This document shows, piece after piece, positions 18,318 to 28,423 of a stretch of 64,000 nucleotides of DNA. Location: positions 744,001 to 808,000 of the forward strand of contig NZ_WJIE01000004.1 of the NCBI RefSeq assembly GCF_009649845.1, written 5' to 3'. Within the stretch, counting starts at the first letter, position 1. The number at the start of each line of letters is the position of its first letter. A program made the translations under genes and the position numbers. The stretch is from Polyangium spumosum (GTDB taxonomy: Bacteria; Myxococcota_A; Polyangia; Polyangiales; Polyangiaceae). Under the pieces are notes generated by a model. That model saw only the letters and a list, made by a program, of their open reading frames with translations. It did not search any database and had not been told where the DNA came from.

Positions 18318-20359
18318 TGAGCTACGACGACGACGAGCTCGACGAGCCGCAAGAAGCGTCGAAGAGGGAAGGGCGCGCGCGAAAATGGCTCGGCCCGGAG
18401 GGGCCGCTCGCGCGGGCGTTCGAGGGCTACGAAGATCGCGAGGGGCAACTCGCGATGGCCGACGCGGTGGAGCGCGCGCTCGACGAGGATCGGGTGCTGC
18501 TCTGCGAGGCGGGCACGGGCACGGGAAAGACACTCGCGTACCTCGTCCCGGCGATCCTGAGCGGTCGCAAGGTCGTGATCTCCACCGCGACGAAGGCGCT
18601 CGAAGAGCAGATCTTCGCGAAGGATCTGCCGCTCGTCGCGGAATACCTGGGCCTCCGCGTCTCGGCCGCGCTCGTGAAGGGGCTCGGCAACTACCTCTGC
18701 CTGCGGCGTTTCGACGAGTTACGCACGAGCCCCGAGTCGCAACACGACCCGGGCGTCCTGCGTTCGTTGCCCGTCGTGGAGGCGTGGGCGCGGGACACGG
18801 AGAGCGGGGATCTCGCGGAGCTCGTGACGCTCGCGGAGTCGGATCCGATCCGCCGCGAGGTGTGCTCGTCGAGCGAGACGCGGATCGGAGCGGCGTGCCC
18901 GTTCTTCGAGAAGTGCTTCGTCACGCGCATGAAACGCGAGGCCGAGGAGGCGCGCGTGCTCGTGGTGAACCACCACCTCTTCTTCGCGGATCTCTCGCTG
19001 AAGCTCGGGCGCGGCAACGTGCCGGGCGCGGGCGCGCTGCCGCCGTACGACGCGGTGATCTTCGACGAGGCGCACGAGCTCGAGGACATCGCGACGGAGT
19101 TTTTTGGCACGCGCATCTCCGGGGCTCGCGTCGACTCGATGCTGCGAGACGCCGATCGCGCGTTCATCGCGAGCGGGCTCGCCGATCGGATCCTCGGCCG
19201 AGGGGAGGGGACCGCGATCGTGGCGCTCGTGCGGGAGGCGGCCGATCGCTTCTTCGCGAGGCTCGCGCAGGCCGGAGGAGACGAGGCGCGCGAGGGCCGC
19301 GTGGAGCTGCGGCGCGAGGTGTGGGCGGGTGAGCTGCTCGACGCGTATCACCACTTCGACGAGGCGCTCGAGGCGCTCGCGGGTTACGCGTCGGCGCACG
19401 CGATCACGGAGGCGGTCGCGCTCGTGGGGACGCGTGCGGAGACGTTACGCGCGGACGCGGCGAAGATCGTGGACGGCAAGTCGAACCAGGTGACGTGGGT
19501 CGAGGTGCGATCACGCTCCGTGTCGGTGGGCGCGTCGGCCGTGGACGTCGGGTGGCTCTTCCGCGAGGGGATCTTCGAGCGGATCGGCGGCGTCGTGCTC
19601 ACGAGCGCGACGATGACGGCGAAGGCGGGGGACTTTCGTTTCTTGCGCACGCGCCTCGGCCTCGACGAGCGCCTCACCGTGCCCGTCGACGAGCTCGTCG
19701 TGCCGTCGCCCTTCGACTACGCCTCGCGCGCATTGCTCTACACGCCGCGGGATCTGCCGGAGGCCTCCGATCCCGCGTTCCTCGCCGCGTCCGCCGATCG
19801 GATCGTCGAGCTCGTCGGCATCGTGGGGGGTGGCGCGTTTGTTCTTTGCACCTCCAACCGTTCCATGGTCGCGCTCGGCCGCGCGCTCGCGGGCAGGGTG
19901 CCGGGGCCGCTCATGGTGCAGGGGCAGGCGCCGAAGCGGATGCTGCTCTCGAAGTTCCGCGCGGCGCACCACGCGGTCCTCGTGGCCACGATGAGCTTCT
20001 GGGAGGGCGTGGACGTGCCCGGCGACGCGCTCCGGCTCGTGGTGATCGACAAGATCCCCTTCGCCGTGCCCACGGATCCGGTGGTCGTCGCGCGATCGCA
20101 GGCGATCGAGCAGGCGGGGCACTCGCCCTTCGCCACGTACACCGTGCCGCAGGCGGCCATCACGCTGAAGCAAGGGTTCGGTCGGCTGATCCGGACGCGG
20201 CAGGATCGCGGGATCGTGGCGATCCTCGACAGGCGGGTGAAGACGCGTGGCTACGGCGCGCTCTTGCTCGACGGGTTGCCGCCGGCCGCGCGCACCGAGC
20301 GCATCGACGAGGTCAGAGCTTTCTGGTCGAAGCTGCTCGCGGAGGACGCGGCGGACTAG
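18317..20359 (+). CDS. dinG: DinG-type ATP-dependent DNA helicase
   Basis: This is a 680-residue superfamily 2 (XPD-like) helicase. Walker A is EAGTGTGKT at 64-72 and the DEAH box is at 250-253. Cysteines C128, C183, C194 and C200 are placed as the 4Fe-4S cluster of XPD/DinG. C-terminal motifs include MSFWEGVDVPGD and QGFGRLIRTRQDRG. Such enzymes unwind DNA with 5'-3' polarity, resolving R-loops or G-quadruplexes. The GTG start overlaps the preceding stop, and the stop codon overlaps that of the convergent CapA-like gene within CTAG. Confidence 0.96.
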   Translation: MSYDDDELDEPQEASKREGRARKWLGPEGPLARAFEGYEDREGQLAMADAVERALDEDRVLLCEAGTGTGKTLAYLVPAILSGRKVVISTATKALEEQIFAKDLPLVAEYLGLRVSAALVKGLGNYLCLRRFDELRTSPESQHDPGVLRSLPVVEAWARDTESGDLAELVTLAESDPIRREVCSSSETRIGAACPFFEKCFVTRMKREAEEARVLVVNHHLFFADLSLKLGRGNVPGAGALPPYDAVIFDEAHELEDIATEFFGTRISGARVDSMLRDADRAFIASGLADRILGRGEGTAIVALVREAADRFFARLAQAGGDEAREGRVELRREVWAGELLDAYHHFDEALEALAGYASAHAITEAVALVGTRAETLRADAAKIVDGKSNQVTWVEVRSRSVSVGASAVDVGWLFREGIFERIGGVVLTSATMTAKAGDFRFLRTRLGLDERLTVPVDELVVPSPFDYASRALLYTPRDLPEASDPAFLAASADRIVELVGIVGGGAFVLCTSNRSMVALGRALAGRVPGPLMVQGQAPKRMLLSKFRAAHHAVLVATMSFWEGVDVPGDALRLVVIDKIPFAVPTDPVVVARSQAIEQAGHSPFATYTVPQAAITLKQGFGRLIRTRQDRGIVAILDRRVKTRGYGALLLDGLPPAARTERIDEVRAFWSKLLAEDAAD

Positions 20360-22629
20360 TTCACGGTGAACGTTCGATGCCCGAGCGTGACGCCGAGGTT
20401 GCCCACGCCCGCGGCCACGTTCGTGAAGCGCACGTGGCTCCAGTTGTTCGGCGCGGGGATCGCGAACCCGTACTGCGCGTAGCTCGAGCTCTTCTCCCAG
20501 TGGATGAGGCTGAAGTCGTCCACGAAGAGGCGCCCCTCGCCCGTCGCCGGGGGCACGAGCCGGAAGTAGAAGCGCGCGCTCGTCGCGGTCGACGCCGCCG
20601 TGACGTTGACGACGAACTGCGTCCATCCGTACGTGCCCGCCGTCTTCGTGAACGAGTCCGTCTGGCTGAGCAGCGCCCCGCTGTCGCTGTACATGCGCGT
20701 CGTCATCGTGAAGGCGCCCGCGTTGTCGCCGCGGACCCAGCCGGTGAACGTGAGCTTCGCGCCGGCGGGGAAGGGGACGCGGTGCCGGCTGTAGACCTGG
20801 ATCTCCGACATGTTCGAGGAGTTCCGGAGCATCACGAGCGCGCCCATGCCGCTGCGCGTGACGCTGTTCGCCACGTAGCGGACCGCGCTCTGATCCCACG
20901 CGTGTCCTTCGCTGAAATCGCCGTCCACGTCGAGGTCCTCGAAGTCCCCGTGGAGCAGGATCTCGCGGCCCCACTCGACCGTCGCGCTCGCGTTCGCCTT
21001 CACGTACGAGAGCGAGTCCGACGGCGCCGAGCGCGTGAACGCGATGGGGCCCGTCGCCCCGCTCGTCACCGGCGCGTTGATCGCCTGGTTCGTCGACATC
21101 GTCGTGTACTGCGACGACGAACGCAGCGCGACGATCCGGTGCCCCGCGGGGAACACCACGGCGCCGGAGAGCCCGTCCGTGATGTTCTGGCCGACCGGGC
21201 TCCTGGGCAGGTAGGTCGACAGGTGCGCGAAATGGCGCCCCGCGCGCGCGAGCCCTTCCCCCGCGACGAGCTTCGGCACGTAGCCCTCGATCGTGATCGG
21301 GATGAGATCCAGCCGCGCGACGTCGAAGCCGCCGCCCGGTAGCACGTCGACGTCGGCGACGGCGAGGAAGGACGTGAAGGTCTCGTACTGATCCTGATCG
21401 AAGACGAAGTTGCCGAGGGACATCATCACGAAGCGCGGGCCCGTGCCGGGGTTGACGAGGCCGATGCCCTGGGCCGTGTGCGTGTGGTGCGCGACGACCA
21501 TCCCCGCGCCACGCTTCACGAGTGACACGAACTTCGAACGCATCGGGTTCGACGGGTACTCGGAGTACTCGATGCCGCCGTGGATCATGGGGATCGCGAA
21601 GCGCGCGGGTGTCTCGTCGTCGATGAACGCGTTCATGTTCGCCGCCGACGCCTCGAGCGCGCCGGCCTTGTCCGGATCACGAGCGACGAGCAGGTAGTCG
21701 AGCTCCGTCGAGCCGTCCGAGACCAGCTCGGCGAAGCCCTGCATCGCGAGCGGCACGTTGTTCAGCGTGCGGTAGATCGTGGAGGCCTTCGCGTCCGACT
21801 CGTCCGCGCCCACGCCACACCAGTCGAACCCCGCGTTCGAGACGTGGAGCATCGAGTCGGTCACGCCGTCCGTGAGGAAGTCGAAGATGTGGTTGTTCGC
21901 CATGTCGACGCCGTCGATGCCCGCATACGTCAGGCCCGCGAGCGTCTCGGGGTACGAGAAGAACGTGTAGTCCTTGTACGGATGCGGCGTGTCCGCGTTC
22001 GAGGTGACCGGGGACTCGAGGTTCACCATCGAGTGGTCGGCGGCGGAGACGGCGTCGCGCACGTAGGCGAAGATGGCCTGCGCGTCGGCGGCGCGGGTCG
22101 CGGGGCGGATGAGGTCACCGGTCTCGCCCTCGATGCCGTCGTTGTCGAGGTCGACGAAGCGACGGCCCATCATGGTGTCGCCGCCGAAGAGGAGCCGCAC
22201 GCGGCCCGTCTTCAGCGGGTTCATGGAGACCGTGCCCGTGCTCGTGACGGTCTCGCTCGTGGGCCGGTGCAGATCGACCGGGACGATCTCGCTGTAATGG
22301 CCGGACGCGGTGATCTTGAGCAGCACGTTCCGGCGCTTGAGGCCCGTGAGGGTGAAGCCGCCGGAGGCGCTCGTGGTCGTGGTTTTTCCCGCGTTCGACG
22401 CGCCGTCGCCCCAGGCGACGACCGTGACCGTGGCGCCCGCGATGGCCTGCCCCGAGCGGTTCTTGACCGTGCCCGAGAGCGAGATGGGGGTCTGCGCGTA
22501 CGTCGTGTCGAACGTCGCCTCGGTCGTGTCGAACTGGTAAGGCTGCGCGCGCGTGACGTTCGGCACGAAGGCGCTCGCCACGCCGAGGAGCACGAGCCCT
22601 GCCCGAAGGTGTCTACCGGTGATCGCCAT
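20356..22629 (-). CDS. secreted CapA-like metallophosphatase
   Basis: The protein has 757 residues from the ATG at 22629, which heads a signal peptide (HLRAGLVLLGVASAFVPNVTRA). Domain order: a carboxypeptidase-regulatory-like beta domain (about 45-140), then a CapA/PGA_cap metallophosphatase domain (about 150-480) with LLFGGDTMMGRR, NLESPVTS, MANNHIFD and VVAHHTHTAQG. A beta-sandwich region (about 555-710) follows, possibly carbohydrate-binding. The metal ligands of the family appear present. CapA proteins are tied to poly-gamma-glutamate or capsule synthesis, but no pga/cap genes are nearby. Confidence 0.9.
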   Translation of the reverse strand: MAITGRHLRAGLVLLGVASAFVPNVTRAQPYQFDTTEATFDTTYAQTPISLSGTVKNRSGQAIAGATVTVVAWGDGASNAGKTTTTSASGGFTLTGLKRRNVLLKITASGHYSEIVPVDLHRPTSETVTSTGTVSMNPLKTGRVRLLFGGDTMMGRRFVDLDNDGIEGETGDLIRPATRAADAQAIFAYVRDAVSAADHSMVNLESPVTSNADTPHPYKDYTFFSYPETLAGLTYAGIDGVDMANNHIFDFLTDGVTDSMLHVSNAGFDWCGVGADESDAKASTIYRTLNNVPLAMQGFAELVSDGSTELDYLLVARDPDKAGALEASAANMNAFIDDETPARFAIPMIHGGIEYSEYPSNPMRSKFVSLVKRGAGMVVAHHTHTAQGIGLVNPGTGPRFVMMSLGNFVFDQDQYETFTSFLAVADVDVLPGGGFDVARLDLIPITIEGYVPKLVAGEGLARAGRHFAHLSTYLPRSPVGQNITDGLSGAVVFPAGHRIVALRSSSQYTTMSTNQAINAPVTSGATGPIAFTRSAPSDSLSYVKANASATVEWGREILLHGDFEDLDVDGDFSEGHAWDQSAVRYVANSVTRSGMGALVMLRNSSNMSEIQVYSRHRVPFPAGAKLTFTGWVRGDNAGAFTMTTRMYSDSGALLSQTDSFTKTAGTYGWTQFVVNVTAASTATSARFYFRLVPPATGEGRLFVDDFSLIHWEKSSSYAQYGFAIPAPNNWSHVRFTNVAAGVGNLGVTLGHRTFTVN

Positions 22630-22890
22630 GTCCGCTCCGTCCCGTCCTTGTGAGGTCGAACAGGGGACCGGAGAGCGCTCGCGGCGATGCAAGAGGGACC
22701 CGGATCGACGGGGAGCGCTCGAAGGGCCCCGTAGCAAATTTCAGTCTTTTCCGGGTGAGCCGAGCCCGTCAATCGTTCGCGCCCGGGACCCTCGTTTGGT
22801 TAGCGCAAACGCTGCGTAGAAACACGGAATGGCCTCCGTGTTCGCAGAGATGTCGAAATTTCATGAATAGGCTGGACGGAGAACCGTGGC

Positions 22891-25359
22891 TCAGGCGCGG
22901 AGCGTGGCGCCGAATCGGGCGTGGACGGTCTCGAAGACGGCCTTGTTCCGCCGGTCGACCTCCTCGTCCGTGAGCGTGCGGGCCTTGTCGGGGTCGGTCG
23001 CGGCGCGTGGATCGCGGTAGACGACGTGGAAGGCGAGGGAGCGGTGGCCCGCGGGGATGCTGCCGCCGCGGAAGACGTCGAAGACCTCCACGGACTCGCA
23101 GAGCTCGCCGCCCGCCTCGCGGATGGCCGCCGCGACCGCGCCCGCCTCGACCTCGTCACGCACGGTCAGCGCGATGTCACGCGTCGCCGCGGGCAAGGTC
23201 GGGATCGGGCGGTACTGCGGCCGCGCAGCGCCCACCTCGGCGAGCGCGCGTAGATCGAGCTCGACGAGGACCGCGGGGCCGCCGAGGTCGAGCTTGTCGA
23301 CGACGTCGGGGTGCAGGACGCCGAAGGCGCCGACGACGCGGCCCTTCACGAGGATGTTCCCCGCCGCGCGCGGGTGCAGGTACGGCGCGCGTGAGGCCTC
23401 GGGCTGGTGCGCGACGGTCGCTTCTTCATGGGTCACGCGCTCGACGATCTCGAGCGCGACGCCCTTCGCGTCGTACACGTCGACCTCGACCGGCTTCTGC
23501 AGCGGCGAGCGGCGGTAGCCGGCGAGGACCGCGGCGAACGAGGGGGCCTCGTCGGCGAGCGGCGCCTGCGCAGGATCGGCGAGGAAACGCGCGCCGACCG
23601 TGAAGAGCCGGGCGTCCTGGACGCCGTGCCTGCGGGCGCGCCGCACGGCCTCGAGCAGGCCCGGGAGCAACGAGGTGCGCATCACGGAGCGATCCTGCGT
23701 GAGCGGGTTCAAGAGGCGGAACGGCGCCGGCGGCAGGCCGAGCGCCTCGATCTCCTCGGGCGAGACGAAGCCGTAGGTGATCGCCTCGGACAAACCCACC
23801 GCGACGGCCGCGCCACGGACGCGGAGCGCGAGGTCGAAGGCGTGGCGCGGGGGCTGGGGCCGGAGCGCGGGGAGCACGGTCGGCACGGTGCCGAGGCCAC
23901 GCACGCGCACGATCTCCTCGACGAGATCCGCCTCGCCGGCGATGTCGGGCCGATGTGACGGCGGGACGACGTCGGCGTACGCGGCCTCGCCCTCGCCGTG
24001 CGTCGCGCGGATCTCGAAGCCGAGCCGCGCGAGGATGTCGGTCGCCTCGGGGAGCGGGACCTCCACGCCGAGCAGCGCGTTCATGCGCGCCGCGCGCAGG
24101 CGCACGGGCTCGCGGGGCGGGATCTTCGAGCCGGCGAGGATCGGCTCGCGCGCCGCCGCGCCACCCGCGAGCTCCGTGAGCAGCGTCGTCGCGTAGGCGA
24201 GGGCGTCCTCGAGCGAGCCGTGATCGACGCCGCGTTCGAAGCGATGGCTCGACTCGGTGTGCATGCCGTGCCTGCGCGCGGTGCGCCGGACGCCACGCGG
24301 CGCGAAGTAGGCGCACTCGAGCAGCACGCGCGTGGTGCTCGAGTGGATCTCGCTGTCCGCGCCGCCCATGATGCCGGCGAGCGCGGTCGGCCCCTCGGCG
24401 TCCGCGATGACGAGGTCGTCGGCGTCGAGCTTGCGATCCTCGCCGTCGAGCGTCTTCAGGGGTTCACCCGGCGCGGCGCGGCGCACGATGATCTGGCCGC
24501 CGCGCACGTCGCTCAGATCGAACGCGTGCATCGGCTGTCCGTACTCGAGCAGCACGAGGTTCGTCACGTCGACGACGTTCGAGATCGAACGCACGCCGAG
24601 GCTCTCGAGCCGGTACCGCAACCACGTGGGCGAGGGGCCGATCGTCACGTCGAGCACGAGGCCCGCGCCGTACCGCGGGCAACGCTCGGTGTCGTCGATC
24701 CGCACGGAGACATGGCGCGAGACGGCCTCGCCTTCGGCGAAACGCGCAGGGGCTCTCGGCGTGGGCCGCTTCCACGGCAGGTTGAAGAGCGCGGCGATCT
24801 CGCGGGCGAGGCCGATGTGGCCGAGCGCGTCGGGACGGTTGGGGGTCAAACCAAGGTGGAGGATGTAGTCGTGCACCTCGGGCATGGCCTCGCGCAGCGG
24901 CGTGCCGGGCGCGGCGAGGCCCTTCGGCAGGATCAGGATCCCCGCGTCCTCTTCCTTGCTCGCGACGGCGGAGAGGCCGAGCTCGCGCTCGGAGCAGAGC
25001 ATGCCCTCGCTGACGACGCCGCCGATCTCGCGCGGCGTGAGCGTCATGTTCACGGCCGGCAGGTGGGCGCCGAGGGGCGCGAATGCGACGAGCCCGCCCG
25101 GCTCGGGCACGTTCGGCGCGCCGCAGACGATCTTCTGCTCCGCGCCGCCGCGGTTGATCGTGACGAGCTTGAGCTTCGCCCGCGACGGGTGCGGCTCGAA
25201 GGACAGCACCTCGGCCACGACGAGCGTCTTCGTGCCCTCGCCGAACTCGGTGATCGCCTCGACCTCGATGCCTGCGTGCGTCAAGCGCCGCCCGATCTCC
25301 TCGGGGGAAGCATCGAGGCCGGGGACGAGCTCGCGAATCCAGCGGTAAGAGGCTTTCAT
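22891..25359 (-). CDS. pheT: phenylalanine--tRNA ligase beta subunit
   Basis: This 822-residue protein is of normal length for bacterial PheT. It starts MKASYRWIRELVPGLD and has the EMAP/OB tRNA-binding domain with KIVCGAPNV. The B3/B4 and B5 domains follow, and the anticodon-binding FDX-ACB domain is at the end (PIPTLPAATRDIALTV). With PheS it charges tRNA-Phe and edits misacylated Tyr-tRNA. pheS, usually immediately upstream, is absent from this window; an ABC export operon and a terminator lie there instead. Confidence 0.98.
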   Translation of the reverse strand: MKASYRWIRELVPGLDASPEEIGRRLTHAGIEVEAITEFGEGTKTLVVAEVLSFEPHPSRAKLKLVTINRGGAEQKIVCGAPNVPEPGGLVAFAPLGAHLPAVNMTLTPREIGGVVSEGMLCSERELGLSAVASKEEDAGILILPKGLAAPGTPLREAMPEVHDYILHLGLTPNRPDALGHIGLAREIAALFNLPWKRPTPRAPARFAEGEAVSRHVSVRIDDTERCPRYGAGLVLDVTIGPSPTWLRYRLESLGVRSISNVVDVTNLVLLEYGQPMHAFDLSDVRGGQIIVRRAAPGEPLKTLDGEDRKLDADDLVIADAEGPTALAGIMGGADSEIHSSTTRVLLECAYFAPRGVRRTARRHGMHTESSHRFERGVDHGSLEDALAYATTLLTELAGGAAAREPILAGSKIPPREPVRLRAARMNALLGVEVPLPEATDILARLGFEIRATHGEGEAAYADVVPPSHRPDIAGEADLVEEIVRVRGLGTVPTVLPALRPQPPRHAFDLALRVRGAAVAVGLSEAITYGFVSPEEIEALGLPPAPFRLLNPLTQDRSVMRTSLLPGLLEAVRRARRHGVQDARLFTVGARFLADPAQAPLADEAPSFAAVLAGYRRSPLQKPVEVDVYDAKGVALEIVERVTHEEATVAHQPEASRAPYLHPRAAGNILVKGRVVGAFGVLHPDVVDKLDLGGPAVLVELDLRALAEVGAARPQYRPIPTLPAATRDIALTVRDEVEAGAVAAAIREAGGELCESVEVFDVFRGGSIPAGHRSLAFHVVYRDPRAATDPDKARTLTDEEVDRRNKAVFETVHARFGATLRA

Positions 25360-25421
25360 GACCCCTGCGGCCTAAAACGCATCCCCCCGAGATTCAAGCG
25401 TTCTCGCGCGACAAAAGCCGA

Positions 25422-25450
25422 AGGCCCCGTTCCGGGTGGGAACGGGGCCT
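25422..25450 (-). terminator. strong hairpin terminator of ABC export operon
   Basis: AGGCCCCGTTCC (25422-25433) and GGAACGGGGCCT (25439-25450) form a perfect 12-bp stem with a 5-base loop. On the minus strand TTTT occurs soon after. It separates the DUF4340 gene from pheT. Confidence 0.85.
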
Positions 25451-25479
25451 CCGTGTGTCCTCAGCCTAAAGGCGCCGGA

Positions 25480-26556
25480 TCACTCGAGCTCGGGAGGCGC
25501 GCCGTGGCCGTGGCCGTCGTCCTCCCCGTGCTCGTCCTTCTTTTCGTCCTTCTTCTTGTCGTCGGACTTCTCGAACTTGGCGCGGTCCGCCGTCGCCCAG
25601 TCGCCCGACCAGGACGAGATCACGTAGACCGTGCCGTCCGCGCCCTCTTTCTGGGCGAAGCGGCTCGATCCCTTGCTCGTCTTGCCGACCTTGACCGTGA
25701 TGTCGCCGGCGTTGTCCTTCAGCTTGATCTGGACCACGCCGCCGTTCGTCTCGGCCGCATCGAGCCCGGTGTCCGATTTCTCGTCACCGAAGTCCTCCGC
25801 GGTCAGGGACTTGTACGCGCGCAGCATGTCCTTGACCTTGGCCTCGTCGAACTTCTCCCACTTCGTCTCGGCCTTGCCGAGCTTGCCCTTGTCGCGCTTC
25901 GCGTACGAGCCGGACCACTTCCCGTCGTTCTGCGAGAAGCTGAACTGGCCGTTCGCGTTGGTCACGGACACCTGGATCGCGTTCGCGTCCTCGAACTTGA
26001 GGATCGACGTCTCGCGCCAGTTCTTGACCTCACGCGTGTAGAGGAAGCTCGAGTAGCCGCCGACCACCCACGCGCCGTCCTTGCCGCCGACACGCGCGAG
26101 CTGGCCACGAGAGCCGCTCTTGCCGAAGTAGGCGTCGAAGACCTTGCCGTCGCCCTTGTAGGCGACGACGTGGACGCCCTTCTCGTCGTCGAGCTCGTAC
26201 TGCTTGTAGGTGCCCGTCCCGCGGTCGATGCTCTCCTTGACCTTGATCTCCTTCAAGTTGTCGAGGAGCGACCGCACGTTCGAAGCGTTCGCCTTGGCGG
26301 TCACGGGGGAGATGACCTCCCACGCGTCGCCCTTCTTCTCCAGCGTGACGTTCGACTTGTCGGCGTTCTTGATCTCGATCTTGGTGATCGCCTCGACGTC
26401 CTCCTTCGAGGGCGCGAGGGCCGGGAAGTCGGCCGTCGCCGCGGTCGCGGAGTGGGCCGAGAGCTCCTTCTGCTTCGTCTGCCTCGTGGCGTAGAGGCCT
26501 CCGCCGAGGGCCGCGAGGACGCCGATGGCCACGTAGATCTTGTGCTCGGTCTTCAT
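25480..26556 (-). CDS. DUF4340-domain protein of ABC export operon
   Basis: This 358-residue protein has an N-terminal membrane anchor (IYVAIGVLAALGGGLYATR, about 7-25). A Lys/Asp-rich soluble beta-domain repeat follows, for example ITKIEIKNADKSNVTLEKKGDAWEV trimmed across 57-81. The tail is charged and ends with His/Gly residues. DUF4340 proteins are regularly encoded last in operons with GldA/F/G-like ABC-2 exporters, as here, 18 bp after the GldG-like gene. It probably has an extracytoplasmic role in that complex; the substrate is unknown. Confidence 0.88.
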   Translation of the reverse strand: MKTEHKIYVAIGVLAALGGGLYATRQTKQKELSAHSATAATADFPALAPSKEDVEAITKIEIKNADKSNVTLEKKGDAWEVISPVTAKANASNVRSLLDNLKEIKVKESIDRGTGTYKQYELDDEKGVHVVAYKGDGKVFDAYFGKSGSRGQLARVGGKDGAWVVGGYSSFLYTREVKNWRETSILKFEDANAIQVSVTNANGQFSFSQNDGKWSGSYAKRDKGKLGKAETKWEKFDEAKVKDMLRAYKSLTAEDFGDEKSDTGLDAAETNGGVVQIKLKDNAGDITVKVGKTSKGSSRFAQKEGADGTVYVISSWSGDWATADRAKFEKSDDKKKDEKKDEHGEDDGHGHGAPPELE

Positions 26557-26574
26557 GGGTCTCCTTCGTCTTCG

Positions 26575-28413
26575 TCAGTCGAGTCGGATGGATTCCCGCG
26601 CGTTCTCACGCCGCCACCAGCGGAAGAGGCCGAACGCCGCGAAGAGCAAGGGGCCGAAGAGCGTGAGCGACCACTGCACGCGCGTCTGCGTCTTCTTGCG
26701 CTCGAGGCGGTACTCCTCGGCCTTCTTCGTCGCCGTCGCCTCGTCGTCCGTCGCGTCGAGCTTCGGCGCCTCGATGTTCGCGTACGTGAGCTTCGGCTCC
26801 TGGAGGAGCTTCGCGCTCGTCGCGATGAGGTCGCTGTCGCCGCTCATCCAGTCGAGGACGTTCTTGAACGCGAGGATCGTCGCCGTGAGGTAGTTCTGGG
26901 CGTACGGCATCGAGAGCATCTGCAGATCCTCGTCGCCGCCCATGCCGCCCATCATCGCCATCTGCGGCGGCATCGGGGGCGGGTTGCCCGAGCGCGCGTA
27001 GGGGTTCGCGAGGAACTGCGAGGCGCTGATCACGAGCAGGCGGCTCTTGTCCTTCGACTCGGCCGGCGCCTCGATGCCCTCACCCGCGCCGAACGCGCTC
27101 TTGATCTTGCCCTCGAGCGCGACGGCCATCGCACGCTGGCCGTACTCGCCCTTGGGCTTGGCCTGGGCCGAGAACTTGAGGTCGATCGCGTCGGAGGTGT
27201 CGATCGTGCTGCGCGGCGTGGAGCGAGCGACGACCTTCATCTGCGCGCCCGGCTGCTTCTCCGGGTGCGGGACGAGCGTCGAGGGGAAGGGGAACGCGAG
27301 CTCCTCGATGCGGAAGAAGCCGGCGAACGACGAGTCGAGCGTCTGCTCGGCCTCGTTGAGGCCGTCGACGTGCTGCGCGTGCGCCATGCCGTAGCCGATG
27401 ATGCCGACGACCTGGCCCGTCTGCGTCGGGACCGCGATCCGGACGGGGCGGCCCCAGTCCATGATCGCTTCCTTCTTCATCTCGACGCCGTAGCCGTCGA
27501 GCAGTTTGTCCAGGCCGTGGAGGTTCAGCTCGGCCTTCATCGCCGCGTCGGAGGCCTTGAGGTTCACGGCGCCCGCGATCACGACGACCGACTTGTTCCC
27601 CTCCATGAGGAACTGGTCGATGCGGCGGAGCTCCTTCTCGGTGTAGTCCTTCGCGGGCTGCGTGATGATGATGCCCGCGAGCTCCTTGTTGATCTCGGCG
27701 TCGCCGTTCTGAAGGTCGACCTCCTCGATCTTGTAGAAGGGCAACGCCTGGTCGAGGATGCCCTTCATCGAGGGCCCGCCGCCGCGGCCGGGCTGCGCCG
27801 CCACGAGGTTCGTGTCGGTCAGCTTGATCTCGTCCTTGCCCGTGATGACGCCGTATTTCTGGTAGACGTTGTCGGCGCGGTCGCGGATCTCCCGGATCTT
27901 GTTGGTGATCCAGAACTCGAGCCCCTGCGACTGGTCGGCGGAGAGGACCGGGATCGCCTCCTTCTCGCTGCCGTACTTGAAGGCGATGCCCATGTAGCCG
28001 CGCGTGATCGTGGCCGAATCCTGGCCCGTCTCGCTGCCCTCGCCGAGCACCACTTCCTGGAGCCCCGCCTCCTTCGCCGCCGTCTTCTGCTCCTCGGTCT
28101 TCGCCTCGACGAGCGTGTACTTGAACTTGCCGCTGCCGGCCCGCTCGTACTCGTTCATGAGGTCGACGAGGTCCTGGATGAACGCCTCCTGCTTGGGGCC
28201 GCCGCGGGTGATGTAGACATCGACCGCGAGGTCCTGCTTGAGGCCCTCGGACACGAGGCGCGCAGAGCCCTTCGAGAGCGTGAACCGCTCGTTCTTCGTC
28301 ACGTCGATGCGCTTGTTCATGCCAAACGCGATGACGTTCGCGACGACGAGAATCGCCGCGACGAGGACGAGATAAACGCCGGTCGTCGCTTTGGCCTTGG
28401 TCTTGCGTTCCAT
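26575..28413 (-). CDS. GldG-like ABC transporter auxiliary membrane protein
   Basis: This 612-residue protein has a strong ribosome site (GGAGGAAGG). A membrane helix lies near 12-32, a large extracytoplasmic region follows, and a second helix lies near 577-597. The N-terminal segment IDVTKNERFTLSKGSARLV is typical of GldG/ABC_transp_aux proteins (conserved D.T....TLS). A Met/Pro-rich loop (PPPMPPQMAMMGGMGG) lies near 490. It is encoded between the permease and the DUF4340 gene. In Bacteroidetes GldA/F/G support gliding; elsewhere the same set is an exporter of unknown substrate. Confidence 0.9.
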   Translation of the reverse strand: MERKTKAKATTGVYLVLVAAILVVANVIAFGMNKRIDVTKNERFTLSKGSARLVSEGLKQDLAVDVYITRGGPKQEAFIQDLVDLMNEYERAGSGKFKYTLVEAKTEEQKTAAKEAGLQEVVLGEGSETGQDSATITRGYMGIAFKYGSEKEAIPVLSADQSQGLEFWITNKIREIRDRADNVYQKYGVITGKDEIKLTDTNLVAAQPGRGGGPSMKGILDQALPFYKIEEVDLQNGDAEINKELAGIIITQPAKDYTEKELRRIDQFLMEGNKSVVVIAGAVNLKASDAAMKAELNLHGLDKLLDGYGVEMKKEAIMDWGRPVRIAVPTQTGQVVGIIGYGMAHAQHVDGLNEAEQTLDSSFAGFFRIEELAFPFPSTLVPHPEKQPGAQMKVVARSTPRSTIDTSDAIDLKFSAQAKPKGEYGQRAMAVALEGKIKSAFGAGEGIEAPAESKDKSRLLVISASQFLANPYARSGNPPPMPPQMAMMGGMGGDEDLQMLSMPYAQNYLTATILAFKNVLDWMSGDSDLIATSAKLLQEPKLTYANIEAPKLDATDDEATATKKAEEYRLERKKTQTRVQWSLTLFGPLLFAAFGLFRWWRRENARESIRLD

Positions 28414-28423
28414 GGCCTTCCTC

